From contig NZ_LT670849.1 of NCBI RefSeq assembly GCF_900142985.1, positions 1,922,001-1,986,000 on the forward strand: a stretch of DNA of 64,000 nucleotides, in the 5' to 3' direction. Origin of the DNA: Bradyrhizobium erythrophlei (GTDB taxonomy: Bacteria > Pseudomonadota > Alphaproteobacteria > Rhizobiales > Xanthobacteraceae). The position numbers were made by a program, and so were the translations under genes. Numbering within the stretch: the stretch's first letter is position 1; each line of letters opens with the position of its first letter. Below are positions 12,886 through 21,060 of the stretch, one piece after another. Under the pieces are notes generated by a model, which had not been told where the DNA came from, ran no database searches, and worked only from the letters and a program-made list of their open reading frames with translations.

Positions 12886-13101
12886 TCAGTGGCCCGCCGG
12901 TGCCGATCCGGCTCCGTTGCGATAGCGCGCAACTTCGTCCTGGTCGACCGCGACCGCGGCATTGGCGTTGCGAACCTGTTCGCTCGTGGCGACGGCCGCG
13001 TGCTTCCTCGTACGTTCGCCTGCGCTAGCGGTCTGGATCATCGACATCGCGATCAGTGCTGACACGGCTGAAGCGGCGATGCGCCTGCTTGTGCTGTTCA
13101 T
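12886..13101 (-). CDS. Small secreted protein of unknown function (71 aa)
   Basis: The start at 13101 follows a GGGAG ribosome site. The N-terminus (MNSTSRRIAASAVSALIAMS) is a clear signal peptide with likely cleavage after TASA. The mature part is about 43 residues, Ala/Val/Arg-rich, with no cysteines and no recognised domain. The frame is open further upstream into the LysR gene, but that is a shadow. It may be transcribed behind the LysR gene (164-bp gap) or on its own. Function unknown. Confidence 0.6.
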   Translation of the reverse strand: MNSTSRRIAASAVSALIAMSMIQTASAGERTRKHAAVATSEQVRNANAAVAVDQDEVARYRNGAGSAPAGH

Positions 13102-13265
13102 GGTTTTATCTCCCGGCTTTGCGAAGCGAGATTGCCTCGTATGGCGGCAAGCTAGACACGGCCAGGCCGGACGATAATCCGCTAAAGCTGAAACAGATTG
13201 TTTCGCTGCATTTGATAATCGGACCTTGAAAATATCTAGCGGCGACAGATGCAACGCACCCGCCG

Positions 13266-14177
13266 TCAGCAAAACGGATCGATCAGCTTTTTCTGTTCGG
13301 CGCTGCGCTGCACCAAAAGGTCGATGAAGGTTCTGACCTTTGCCGATAGCTGATGACGATGCGGATAGATTGCATTCATCGAGAGCTCGACCGGCCGGTA
13401 TTCCGGCAGCAGGCGGACCAGCCGGTTTGCCTCGAGATCTCCATGGACCAGAAATCCGGCGGCGAGACCGACGCCGATCCCCTCCAGCAGGGCTGTCCGC
13501 AGCGCTTCGGCGCTGTTGGTGATCAGATTGCCTGACACCTTCACGGCGGCCGGAGCGCCTTTGCGATCCGCGAAATGCCATCCGTCCTGGAAAGGATAGA
13601 GCACGTGACGCAGGCAATTGTGGTTGGCGAGATCGGCGAGTTGCCGCGGCCGTTCGTGCTTTTCGAGATAGCCGGGCGAGCAGCACAGCACGTGACGCCA
13701 GGTGGCGAGACTGCGGACGATCAGGCTGGAATCAGGCGCCGGCGTCAGGCGGATCGCCATGTCGTAACCTTCCTCGATCAGATCGACCGTCCGCTCGCCC
13801 ATCGTCAGGTCGACGCTGACCGCGGGATGATCTTTGAGGAATTCAGTGACGACCGACGACACGAACGGGACCATGCTGCTCACGGTATAGATGCGCAGTG
13901 TGCCGCGCGGCGTCGAATGCAAGGCGCCCGCAATGTCGTCCGCCTGCTCAAGGTCAGCAAGGATGTGGGTGCAGCGATCGTAATAGGCCTTTCCGGCCTC
14001 GGTCACGCTGATCTTGCGCGTGGTGCGGTTCAACAGCCGCACGCCCAGCCGCGCCTCGAGCGCCTGCACATGATTGCTGATCATGGCCGTGGACATGTTG
14101 AGACGGCGGGCCGCGGCGGAAAACCCTCCGCTGTCGACGACCCGGACAAACGCCGTCAGGCTGGTCAGCCGATCCAT
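13266..14177 (-). CDS. LysR family transcriptional regulator
   Basis: 303-aa LysR-type regulator. The N-terminal winged helix-turn-helix (about 1-60) has the standard LTAFVRVVDSGGFSAAARRL start and a LNRTTRKISVTEAG segment. The C-terminal two-lobed effector-binding domain runs from about 90 to 290. It belongs to the large CrgA/YafC-like group; the ligand is unknown. It is transcribed in the same direction as the DUF3617 gene upstream (62-bp gap) and the small secreted protein downstream. LysR regulators often control a divergent neighbour, but none lies immediately divergent here, so its target is unclear. Confidence 0.92.
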   Translation of the reverse strand: MDRLTSLTAFVRVVDSGGFSAAARRLNMSTAMISNHVQALEARLGVRLLNRTTRKISVTEAGKAYYDRCTHILADLEQADDIAGALHSTPRGTLRIYTVSSMVPFVSSVVTEFLKDHPAVSVDLTMGERTVDLIEEGYDMAIRLTPAPDSSLIVRSLATWRHVLCCSPGYLEKHERPRQLADLANHNCLRHVLYPFQDGWHFADRKGAPAAVKVSGNLITNSAEALRTALLEGIGVGLAAGFLVHGDLEANRLVRLLPEYRPVELSMNAIYPHRHQLSAKVRTFIDLLVQRSAEQKKLIDPFC

Positions 14178-14239
14178 CCCGATCCCAAACCATCAAATCG
14201 TGCCAGATGATGTTACATTATCGATGGCTGGCGACCAAC

Positions 14240-14797
14240 TTACTTGCCCGGCTGTGACGGATCGGCCCCGAGCGCGCGCTTCTGCAATTCCGGAATGTTG
14301 ACCTTGACGCCGTTCGCCATGATGACATCGCCCGCCTGTTGGCCGGCTGCGCAAGCGCTCAGCCATTTGCCCTCGATTGTCATCTTCACCGGAGGCAACG
14401 CGCCGCCTTCCGCCGTCACCGTCATGGTATAGGCGCTGTCGAAACTGCCTGACACGACCGCGTGCGCATTCGCCGCTTTGCCATTGAAGCTGCAATGGGT
14501 GTCGATCGTCATGCCGGCGTCGGATTTCGTCACGTCGCGCCCCGTGCACAGGGGCGCTGCGAAGGGCCCCGCACTCGATTGCAGCATCTGATCGGTCGCG
14601 GCATCGATGCATTGCTGCACCGTGACCGGGCGCCCCTGCCCTTCGATCGCGGTCTTCACTTCCCACAGGCCGGCTTTACGCGCCGGCGCGTCGGCGGCGA
14701 AGGCGGACGGCCCGAACAACAAGCCAAGCGCCGCGCCCATCAAGGGCATGACGTGTAACCCGACCTTGCCTTGCAACCTTGTTTTACAGTGATTCAT
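14240..14797 (-). CDS. DUF3617 family secreted protein
   Basis: 185-aa periplasmic protein with an N-terminal signal peptide (hydrophobic segment near residues 15-35, cleavage around SAFA-A). The mature part starts KAGLWEVKT, characteristic of DUF3617. It has a conserved cysteine pattern (QQCID, PLCTGRD, THCSF, SACAAG), suggesting two disulfides. No biochemical role is known for this family. ATG at 14797 (MNHCKTRL) is preferred over the in-frame start at 14833. It lies directly upstream of, and in line with, the LysR gene. Confidence 0.8.
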   Translation of the reverse strand: MNHCKTRLQGKVGLHVMPLMGAALGLLFGPSAFAADAPARKAGLWEVKTAIEGQGRPVTVQQCIDAATDQMLQSSAGPFAAPLCTGRDVTKSDAGMTIDTHCSFNGKAANAHAVVSGSFDSAYTMTVTAEGGALPPVKMTIEGKWLSACAAGQQAGDVIMANGVKVNIPELQKRALGADPSQPGK

Positions 14798-14838
14798 CCG
14801 AATGTGACCCCGCGGTATGCAGCTTCCTATCAATATCG

Positions 14839-14916
14839 CTAGTGGAGTGGATTTGACATTCGCTACCGTCTAGCCGCAAGTTCGTAAAGCGAATGTCAAA
14901 TCCGAAACTCCACTAG
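14839..14916. repeat. Large imperfect palindrome 1 upstream of RND gene
   Basis: Arms 14839-14864 and 14888-14916 are near-perfect inverted copies beginning and ending CTAGTGGAGT/ACTCCACTAG and containing ATTTGACATTCGC and its complement. The spacer is about 23 bp. It is followed by a second palindrome of the same design. Confidence 0.8.
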
Positions 14917-14929
14917 AAACCTATATTTT

Positions 14930-15005
14930 CTAGTGATCCTTTGATTCTAACATTCGCAAAGGTGCACGTTGGGCCGGGATGCGAATGTTAGAATCGGACC
15001 ACTAG
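14930..15005. repeat. Large imperfect palindrome 2 upstream of RND gene
   Basis: Arms 14930-14957 and about 14979-15005 pair: CTAGTG at the ends and ATTCTAACATTCGCA with its complement inside. The design copies palindrome 1, but with TCTAA in place of TTGA in both arms, so each arm has changed with its partner. The unit ends 140 bp before the RND start codon. Confidence 0.8.
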
Positions 15006-15145
15006 CCCCTGCGCAACAGTGCTTCTAGACGTGTCGGGTCTCTTGATTTGGGGCGGCCGTGTGACGATATCGTGTGACATTGTGAGGCTTTTGCATCGGG
15101 GCGTCACCGGATAGAAGCTCACCGGTAACGGCCATCACGCATGTT

Positions 15146-18100
15146 ATGAACCTCTCTGCACCCTTTATCCGCCGCCCGGTCGCAACCACGCTATTGTCGC
15201 TCGGACTTGTGGTGGCCGGCGTCATCGCCTTCTTCAAGCTGCCGGTGTCGCCGCTGCCGGACGTCGACATTCCGACGATTGCGGTCCAGGCGACCTTGCC
15301 GGGCGCCAGCCCCGCGGACGTCGCGAAGACGGTCGCAAGCCCGCTCGAGCGCCACCTTGGGCAGATCGCCAGCGTCACCGAGATGACCTCGGCGAGCACG
15401 CTGGGTTCGGCCAGCGTCGTCCTGCAATTCGAGATCGGCCGCGATATCAACGGCGCCGCGCGCGACGTGCAGGCCGCGATCAATGCGGCGCGTGCCGATT
15501 TGCCGGCCAGCTTGCGCAGCAATCCGACCTACCGCAAGTTCAATCCGGCGTCGGCGCCGATCCTGATTTATACGCTGACGTCCGACACGCTGATGCCGGG
15601 CGAACTCTACGATGCCGCCTCGACCGTGCTGGCGCAAAAACTGTCGCAGATCGAAGGCGTGGGCGAAGTCGCCGTCAGCGGCGGATCGCCGCCCGCCGTG
15701 CGCGTCGAGCTGCTGCCGCCGGCGCTCTATAAATACGGCATCGGACTGGAGGACGTCCGCGCCGCGCTGGCGTCAACCAACGCGCACAGCCCGAAGGGCG
15801 GCATCGACGTCAACAGCCGCCGCTACCAGCTCTATTCCAACGACCAGGCCAACAAGGCCGAGGATTACAAGTCGCTGATCGTGGCCTACCGCAACGGCGC
15901 GCCGGTGCGCCTTTCGGATGTCGGCGAAGTCGTCAATTCCGTGGAGAACGTGCGAACGCTCGGCCTCTCCGACGGCAAGCCCGCCGTGATGATGATCGTC
16001 TACCGCCAGCCCGGCGCCAACATCATCCAGATGGTCGACCGCGTGAAGCAATTGATGCCGCAATTGCGCGCCTCGGTCTCGCCCGCCATCGACATCAACC
16101 TCGCCGTCGACCGCTCCAAGACCATCCGCGCCTCGTTGCGCGACGTCGAGATCACGCTGCTGATCGCGGTGGCGCTCGTCATCCTCGTGGTGTTCGCGTT
16201 CCTGCGCAACGCGCGCGCGACGCTGGTGCCGGTGGTGGCGGTCGCGGTATCGCTGGTGGCGACATTCGCCGTGATGTATCTATTGGGCTACAGCCTCGAC
16301 ATCTTCTCGCTGATGGCACTGACGGTCGCGACCGGATTTGTCGTCGATGACGCCATCGTGGTGCTGGAAAACATCGCCCGCCACCTGGATGCGGGCATGT
16401 CGCGGATCGAAGCCACGCTGCTTGGCTCGCGCGAGGTCGGCTTCACTGTATTGTCGATGAGTGTGTCGCTGGTCGCCGTTTTCGTGCCGATCCTGCTGAT
16501 GGGCGGTCTGGTCGGCCGGCTGTTTCGCGAATTCGCCATGACGATCACGATTGCCATTGCGATCTCGCTCGTGGTCTCGCTGACGACGACGCCGATGATG
16601 TGCGCCATCCTTCTGCGCAGTCATCGCGACGAGCCGCATGGCCGGATCTATCGGGCCAGCGAATGGGTCTTTGAAACCATGCTGCGCGGCTACAGGTGGA
16701 CGCTGGCAATCGCGCTGCGTCACCCGTTGTCGGTGATGCTGATCCTGGCGGCGACGCTCGGCTTGAATTTCCACCTCTACCGCGTGGTACCGAAGGGCTT
16801 CGTGCCGCAGCAGGATACGGGGCTGCTGCGGGGATCGATCCAGGCCGATCAAAGCACCTCGTTCCAGCTGATGCGCGAGAAACTGACCCAGTTCATCCAG
16901 ATCGTCAAAAGCGATCCCGCGGTCGATACCGTTTCCGGCTTCACCGGCGGCGGCGGTCCCGGCCCGGCTCAGGCCACCAACACCGGCACGGTGTTCGCCT
17001 CGCTCAAACCGTTGGGCCAGCGCGACCTGTCGGCCGAGCAGGTGATCGAACGGCTGCGCGGCCCGCTGGCGGCCGTGGCCGGCGCCACGCTATTCCTGCA
17101 ATCAATCGGCGACCTCGGCGCCGGAGGCCGTTCCGGCAACGCCGCCTATCAGTACACGCTGCAAGGCTCGACGTCCGAGGAGCTGAGCGAATGGACTCCC
17201 AAGCTGGTCGCAGCCTTGCAATCCGAGCCGGCGTTGACCGACGTCTCGACCGACCAGCAAACCAAGGCGCTGCAATCCAACCTCGTGATCGACCGCGACG
17301 CGGCGTCCCAACTCGGCATCACCGTCAGCCAGATCGATAATACGCTCTATGATGCGTTCGGCCAGCGGCAGGTCTCGACGATCTATGTCGCACGCAACCA
17401 GTACCATGTGATCATGGAGGTGACGCCGAGCTACTGGCAGAACCCGGAGACGTTGAAGGACGTTTACATCAGCACGATCGGCGGGCCTGCGACCGGATCG
17501 CAGACCACCAACGCCGTGGCCGGAACGATCACGTCATCCGCGCAGAAGAATTCGCTCAGCGCGATCGTGAACAACGCGGTGCGCAATCAGGCGACCAACT
17601 CGATCGGCTCTGCCGGCAAGGGGGCGTCATCGACCGGAACGGCAGTCTCGACCAGCACGGAGACGATGATTCCGCTGGCGAGCGTCGCCCGCTTTGCGCA
17701 AAGTCAGACGCCGCTTTCGGTCAACCATCAGGACAGTCTGGTCGCAAGCACCATCTCCTTCAACACGCCTCCCGGTGCTTCGCTGAGCGCGGCGACGACG
17801 GTGATCGAGGCAACCATGAGGAAGATCGATATGCCCGCGGACATTCGCGGTGCGTTTTCCGGCGCCGCCAAGATCTTCCAGCAGTCGCTGGCGAGCGAGC
17901 CTTATCTGATCCTGGCGGCGTTCGCGACCATCTACATCTCGCTCGGCATGCTTTACGAAAGCTACATTCATCCGCTGACGATCCTGTCGACGCTGCCATC
18001 TGCGGGCGTCGGCGCGGTGCTCGCGTTGATGCTGTCTGGCACCCAGTTCGACATCATTGCGATGATCGGGGTGATCCTCTTGATCGGCATCGTGAAGAAA

Positions 18101-18430
18101 AACGCGATCATGATGATCGACTTCGCGCTCGACGCCGAACGGCAACGCGGGTTGTCGTCGCGCGACGCCATCTTCGAGGCCTGCATCATGCGGTTTCGGC
18201 CGATCATGATGACGACCATGGCGGCGCTGTTCGGCGCGGTTCCGTTGATGGTCGGGCTTGGCGAAGGCAGCGAGTTCCGCCAGCCGCTCGGCATCGCCAT
18301 CTTCGGCGGGCTGATCCTGAGCCAGATCCTGACGCTCTATACGACGCCGGTCGTGTATCTTTATCTCGACCGCGCCCGGCTCTGGCGTCAGCGGCGGCGG
18401 GAGCGGCGGCTGGCCGCCCGCGCCGGATAA
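15146..18430 (+). CDS. RND efflux transporter, MdtB/MdtC-like, without adaptor gene
   Basis: Inner-membrane proton-driven drug exporter of the HAE1 RND family, 1094 aa. It shows the usual 12-helix layout: FIRRPVAT start, first periplasmic loop, the TM4 acidic pair in GFVVDDAIVVLEN (proton relay), and the TM10 lysine in GIVKKNAIMMIDF. Compared with the paralogue at 45999-49112 it carries about 55-60 extra residues near 776-832, very rich in Ser, Thr, Asn and Gly, in the second periplasmic loop just before PLASVARF. No membrane-fusion protein or outer-membrane factor is adjacent, so it must borrow an adaptor or be incomplete as a system. Substrates unknown. Confidence 0.93.
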   Translation: MNLSAPFIRRPVATTLLSLGLVVAGVIAFFKLPVSPLPDVDIPTIAVQATLPGASPADVAKTVASPLERHLGQIASVTEMTSASTLGSASVVLQFEIGRDINGAARDVQAAINAARADLPASLRSNPTYRKFNPASAPILIYTLTSDTLMPGELYDAASTVLAQKLSQIEGVGEVAVSGGSPPAVRVELLPPALYKYGIGLEDVRAALASTNAHSPKGGIDVNSRRYQLYSNDQANKAEDYKSLIVAYRNGAPVRLSDVGEVVNSVENVRTLGLSDGKPAVMMIVYRQPGANIIQMVDRVKQLMPQLRASVSPAIDINLAVDRSKTIRASLRDVEITLLIAVALVILVVFAFLRNARATLVPVVAVAVSLVATFAVMYLLGYSLDIFSLMALTVATGFVVDDAIVVLENIARHLDAGMSRIEATLLGSREVGFTVLSMSVSLVAVFVPILLMGGLVGRLFREFAMTITIAIAISLVVSLTTTPMMCAILLRSHRDEPHGRIYRASEWVFETMLRGYRWTLAIALRHPLSVMLILAATLGLNFHLYRVVPKGFVPQQDTGLLRGSIQADQSTSFQLMREKLTQFIQIVKSDPAVDTVSGFTGGGGPGPAQATNTGTVFASLKPLGQRDLSAEQVIERLRGPLAAVAGATLFLQSIGDLGAGGRSGNAAYQYTLQGSTSEELSEWTPKLVAALQSEPALTDVSTDQQTKALQSNLVIDRDAASQLGITVSQIDNTLYDAFGQRQVSTIYVARNQYHVIMEVTPSYWQNPETLKDVYISTIGGPATGSQTTNAVAGTITSSAQKNSLSAIVNNAVRNQATNSIGSAGKGASSTGTAVSTSTETMIPLASVARFAQSQTPLSVNHQDSLVASTISFNTPPGASLSAATTVIEATMRKIDMPADIRGAFSGAAKIFQQSLASEPYLILAAFATIYISLGMLYESYIHPLTILSTLPSAGVGAVLALMLSGTQFDIIAMIGVILLIGIVKKNAIMMIDFALDAERQRGLSSRDAIFEACIMRFRPIMMTTMAALFGAVPLMVGLGEGSEFRQPLGIAIFGGLILSQILTLYTTPVVYLYLDRARLWRQRRRERRLAARAG

Positions 18431-18437
18431 AGCGCAA

Positions 18438-19463
18438 CTAAAGTTCCCCGCGCACCATCGCCGCGCCGTCCGCGAGCGCCTTGAGCTTGGCAAAGGCAAG
18501 CTCGCGCGGCAGGTACTTCATGCCGCAATCCGGCGCGGGCACGAGGCGCTCGGGCGGCACATGCTTCAGCGCGGCGCGGATGCGGTTCGCGACGACATCG
18601 GGCGTCTCTGCCTTGGGATCGGCAAGATCGATCACGCCCAGCATGATCGTCTTCGACGAAAGCTCCTTCAGCACGCCGAGATCGAGCTTCGGCTGCGCCG
18701 CCTCGATCGAAATCTGGTCGACCTTGCAGGCGCCGAGTTCGCCGAGGAACGAATAGCCGACCGGCTTCTCGCCCTTGACGATCGCCGCATAGCCAAAACA
18801 AAGATGCACCACAGTCGTGATTTTAAGGTCCTCCACCGCGCGGTCGATCGCCTTCACGGCAATGCGCTTGGCCGCCGGGGGATCCTGGCGCAGCCACGGC
18901 TCGTCGAGCTGGATCACGTCGGCGCCGGCCTTTTCGAGATCGCGCGCTTCGGCGTTCACGGCAGCGGCGAAGTCCATCACCATCTCGTCGTCGTCTTTAT
19001 AATATTCGTTGACCGCCTGCCGGCTCATCGTGAAAGGCCCCGGCAGCGTGATCTTCGCGGCGCGCTCGGTGTTCTTGCGCAGAAACTCCATGTCGCGGGC
19101 CTCGACCGCCCGCGTGCGCCTGACCGGACCGACGACGCGCGGCACGGCGGTGGGAAGCCCGGCTTTCGAGAGTACTTCGCCCGGCTTGCCGGTGGAAATA
19201 CCGTCCAGCGCGGTCGCAAAGCGGTTGGAATAGCTTTCCCGTCGCATCTCGCCGTCGGTGATGATGTCGATGCCGGCGCGCTCCATGTCGCGGATCGCGA
19301 GCAGCGTCGCATCGTCCTGCGCCTGTTCGAGCCAGGGCTCGGCGACGCGCCACAGATCGAGCCGCACCCGCGCGACACCTTTCGATAGTATCTGGCGATC
19401 GACCAGCCAGTCCGGCTGCGGATAACTGCCGACAACCGTGGTCGGCAAGAGTTTTGTCGTCAT
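18438..19463 (-). CDS. Short MetE-like (cobalamin-independent methionine synthase C-domain) protein
   Basis: 341-aa protein matching only the catalytic C-terminal half of MetE (UROD/MetE-like barrel), from VVGSYPQPDWL onward. Zinc ligands are visible as His220 and Cys222 (VVHLCFG) and Cys313 (PDCGMKY), so methyl transfer to or from a thiol is plausible. It lacks the N-terminal MetE half that helps bind polyglutamylated folate. Such short forms are often annotated as methionine synthase, but their methyl donor is uncertain. metH is present at 6439, so it may not be the main methionine synthase. It lies 126 bp behind the liv-type importer genes, on the same strand, separated by a REP repeat. 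Confidence 0.82.
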   Translation of the reverse strand: MTTKLLPTTVVGSYPQPDWLVDRQILSKGVARVRLDLWRVAEPWLEQAQDDATLLAIRDMERAGIDIITDGEMRRESYSNRFATALDGISTGKPGEVLSKAGLPTAVPRVVGPVRRTRAVEARDMEFLRKNTERAAKITLPGPFTMSRQAVNEYYKDDDEMVMDFAAAVNAEARDLEKAGADVIQLDEPWLRQDPPAAKRIAVKAIDRAVEDLKITTVVHLCFGYAAIVKGEKPVGYSFLGELGACKVDQISIEAAQPKLDLGVLKELSSKTIMLGVIDLADPKAETPDVVANRIRAALKHVPPERLVPAPDCGMKYLPRELAFAKLKALADGAAMVRGEL

Positions 19464-19485
19464 GGATGCTCCGTATTCAAAACGG

Positions 19486-19574
19486 CCTCATGGTTCGAGA
19501 CGCCTGCGGCTCCTCACCATGAGGGGTTAGACCTCATCCCGAGGAGGCGCGAGAGCGCCGTCTCGAGGGATGTT
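19486..19574. repeat. REP-like palindromic repeat (CCTCATG/CATCCC type)
   Basis: Two adjacent inverted repeats: CCTCATGGT (19486-19494) with ACCATGAGG (19516-19524), then CATCCC (19535-19540) with GGGATG (19567-19572) around an inner GGCGC/GCGCC stem. It sits in the gap between livF-like and MetE-like genes. Confidence 0.65.
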
Positions 19575-19589
19575 CAAGAACTCCGATGG

Positions 19590-20324
19590 TTACGCCGCCC
19601 CGCCGAGATAAAGCCGCTTGACGATATCGTTGCCATGCAGCTCGTCGACATTGGCCGCGACCACGATCTCGCCGTGGACGATGATATAACCGCGATCGGC
19701 GATGCGCACCGCCTGATTGAAATTCTGTTCGGCCATCAGAACCGTGAGATCGAAACGTTCGCCGAGCTCGCCGATCTTGGTGATCATCTGCGAAACCAGC
19801 AGCGGCGACAGGCCCACCGAAGGCTCGTCGATCAGAAGCAGCCGCGGCGAGGACATCAGCGCGCGCGCGATGGCCAACATCTGTTGCTGCCCGCCCGACA
19901 TGGTGCCCGCGAGCTGGTTGGCCCGCTCCTTCAACACCGGAAATGTTTCAAAAGCGATGGCCAGATTGCGATCGATGTCGCGGCGGGCGGCGCGGCGGAA
20001 CGCGCCCAGCATGAGATTTTCCGAAACCGTCAGCCGCGGGAACAGCCGGCGGCCTTCCGGCACCAGCGCCACGCCGAGATCGACGATCGTCTCCGCCGAC
20101 ATCTTGCCGAGGTCGTGCGTGGTACCATCGAGGTCAAGCGTGACGCTGCCGCGCCATGGCCGCACCAGCCCCATCACGCACTTCATCAGCGTGCTCTTGC
20201 CGTTGCCGTTGGTGCCGAGCAGCGCCACGGTCTCGCCGGTCGCGACGTCAAGCGAGACGCCACGCAGCGCCTTGACCGCGCCGTAGCCGGCATCGAGATC
20301 GCGGATCGCAAGGCTAAGTGCCAA
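19590..20324 (-). CDS. Branched-chain-type ABC importer ATPase (LivF-like)
   Basis: Cytoplasmic ATP-binding subunit, 244 aa. Walker A is GTNGNGKST, the signature MSGGQQQ, and Walker B LLLIDEP; the C-terminal KRLYLG ending is typical of LivF. The start was placed at TTG 20324 because a perfect AGGAGG ribosome site lies 6 nt upstream and the start overlaps the livG stop by 11 bp. The longer ATG frame at 20348 has no such site. It is the last gene of the livH-M-G-F importer block, which also has its own binding protein and a ring-cleavage dioxygenase upstream, so the cargo may be an aromatic acid and not an amino acid. Confidence 0.9.
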   Translation of the reverse strand: MALSLAIRDLDAGYGAVKALRGVSLDVATGETVALLGTNGNGKSTLMKCVMGLVRPWRGSVTLDLDGTTHDLGKMSAETIVDLGVALVPEGRRLFPRLTVSENLMLGAFRRAARRDIDRNLAIAFETFPVLKERANQLAGTMSGGQQQMLAIARALMSSPRLLLIDEPSVGLSPLLVSQMITKIGELGERFDLTVLMAEQNFNQAVRIADRGYIIVHGEIVVAANVDELHGNDIVKRLYLGGAA

Positions 20325-21060
20325 GATAGGCCTCCTGCACCCGCGCATTCGCCATCACGTCGGAGGGCTTTCCGATCGCGATGATCTTGCCGGCCTCGAG
20401 GCACATGATGCGCTCGGAGAACCGCATCACCGCCTGCATGATGTGCTCGATCATGATGATGGTGATGGATTCGCCGGCGAGCTTGATCAGGAGATCGAGC
20501 ACCTCGTCGACCTCCGAGCCGGACAGACCCGCCATCGCCTCGTCTGAAATCAGAAGCTTCGGCCGCGTCGCCATCGCACGCGCCAGCTCCATCTTGCGCA
20601 ACTCGACCTGGCTCAAGCCCGTGACGCCCGCATTGGCCTTGGCCGCAAGCCCCATTTGCTGAAGAATCGCCATCGCCTGGTCGCGATGATCGTCGACCGA
20701 GAGAGTGAGATGACCGCTGGTGAAATCGACCGCGACCATCAGGTTCTCGATGACGGTCATGCTGCGGAAGGGCCGCGGAATCTGGAAGCTGCGCGCGATG
20801 CCGCGCCGCGTGCGCACGTGCGGCGGCAGGCGGGTGATATCCTCGCCATTGAAGGTGACGGTCGAGGGCTCGGTCCGGAACGCGCCGGAAATGCAGTTGA
20901 TCAGCGTCGTCTTGCCGGAGCCATTCGGTCCAATCAGGCCGAAGCGTTCCCCCGGCTTGATGTCGACGCTGACGTTATCGAGCGCGGTGAAGCCGTCGAA
21001 GCGTTTTGTCAGCGCTTCGATCCTGAGCAGCGGAAGCTCGGTGACGGGCGCGGGCGTCAT
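20314..21060 (-). CDS. Branched-chain-type ABC importer ATPase (LivG-like)
   Basis: 248-aa ATPase with Walker A GPNGSGKTT, signature LSQVELRK (variant of LSGGQ, common in LivG relatives), Walker B KLLISDEAMAGL and the C-terminal VQEAYLG ending. In Walker B the usual Asp-Glu pair is kept (SDEA). The start ATG at 21060 overlaps the livM stop in an ATGA, showing translational coupling. The frame is open much further upstream inside livM, but that part is a shadow. It pairs with the LivF-like subunit to power import. Confidence 0.9.
   Translation of the reverse strand: MTPAPVTELPLLRIEALTKRFDGFTALDNVSVDIKPGERFGLIGPNGSGKTTLINCISGAFRTEPSTVTFNGEDITRLPPHVRTRRGIARSFQIPRPFRSMTVIENLMVAVDFTSGHLTLSVDDHRDQAMAILQQMGLAAKANAGVTGLSQVELRKMELARAMATRPKLLISDEAMAGLSGSEVDEVLDLLIKLAGESITIIMIEHIMQAVMRFSERIMCLEAGKIIAIGKPSDVMANARVQEAYLGT

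Noticed and set aside
12886..13686. 266-codon minus-strand frame reaching from the small secreted protein into the LysR gene
   Set aside because: Only the last 71 codons, starting at 13101 with a ribosome site and signal peptide, look real; the rest overlaps LysR on the same strand in another frame.
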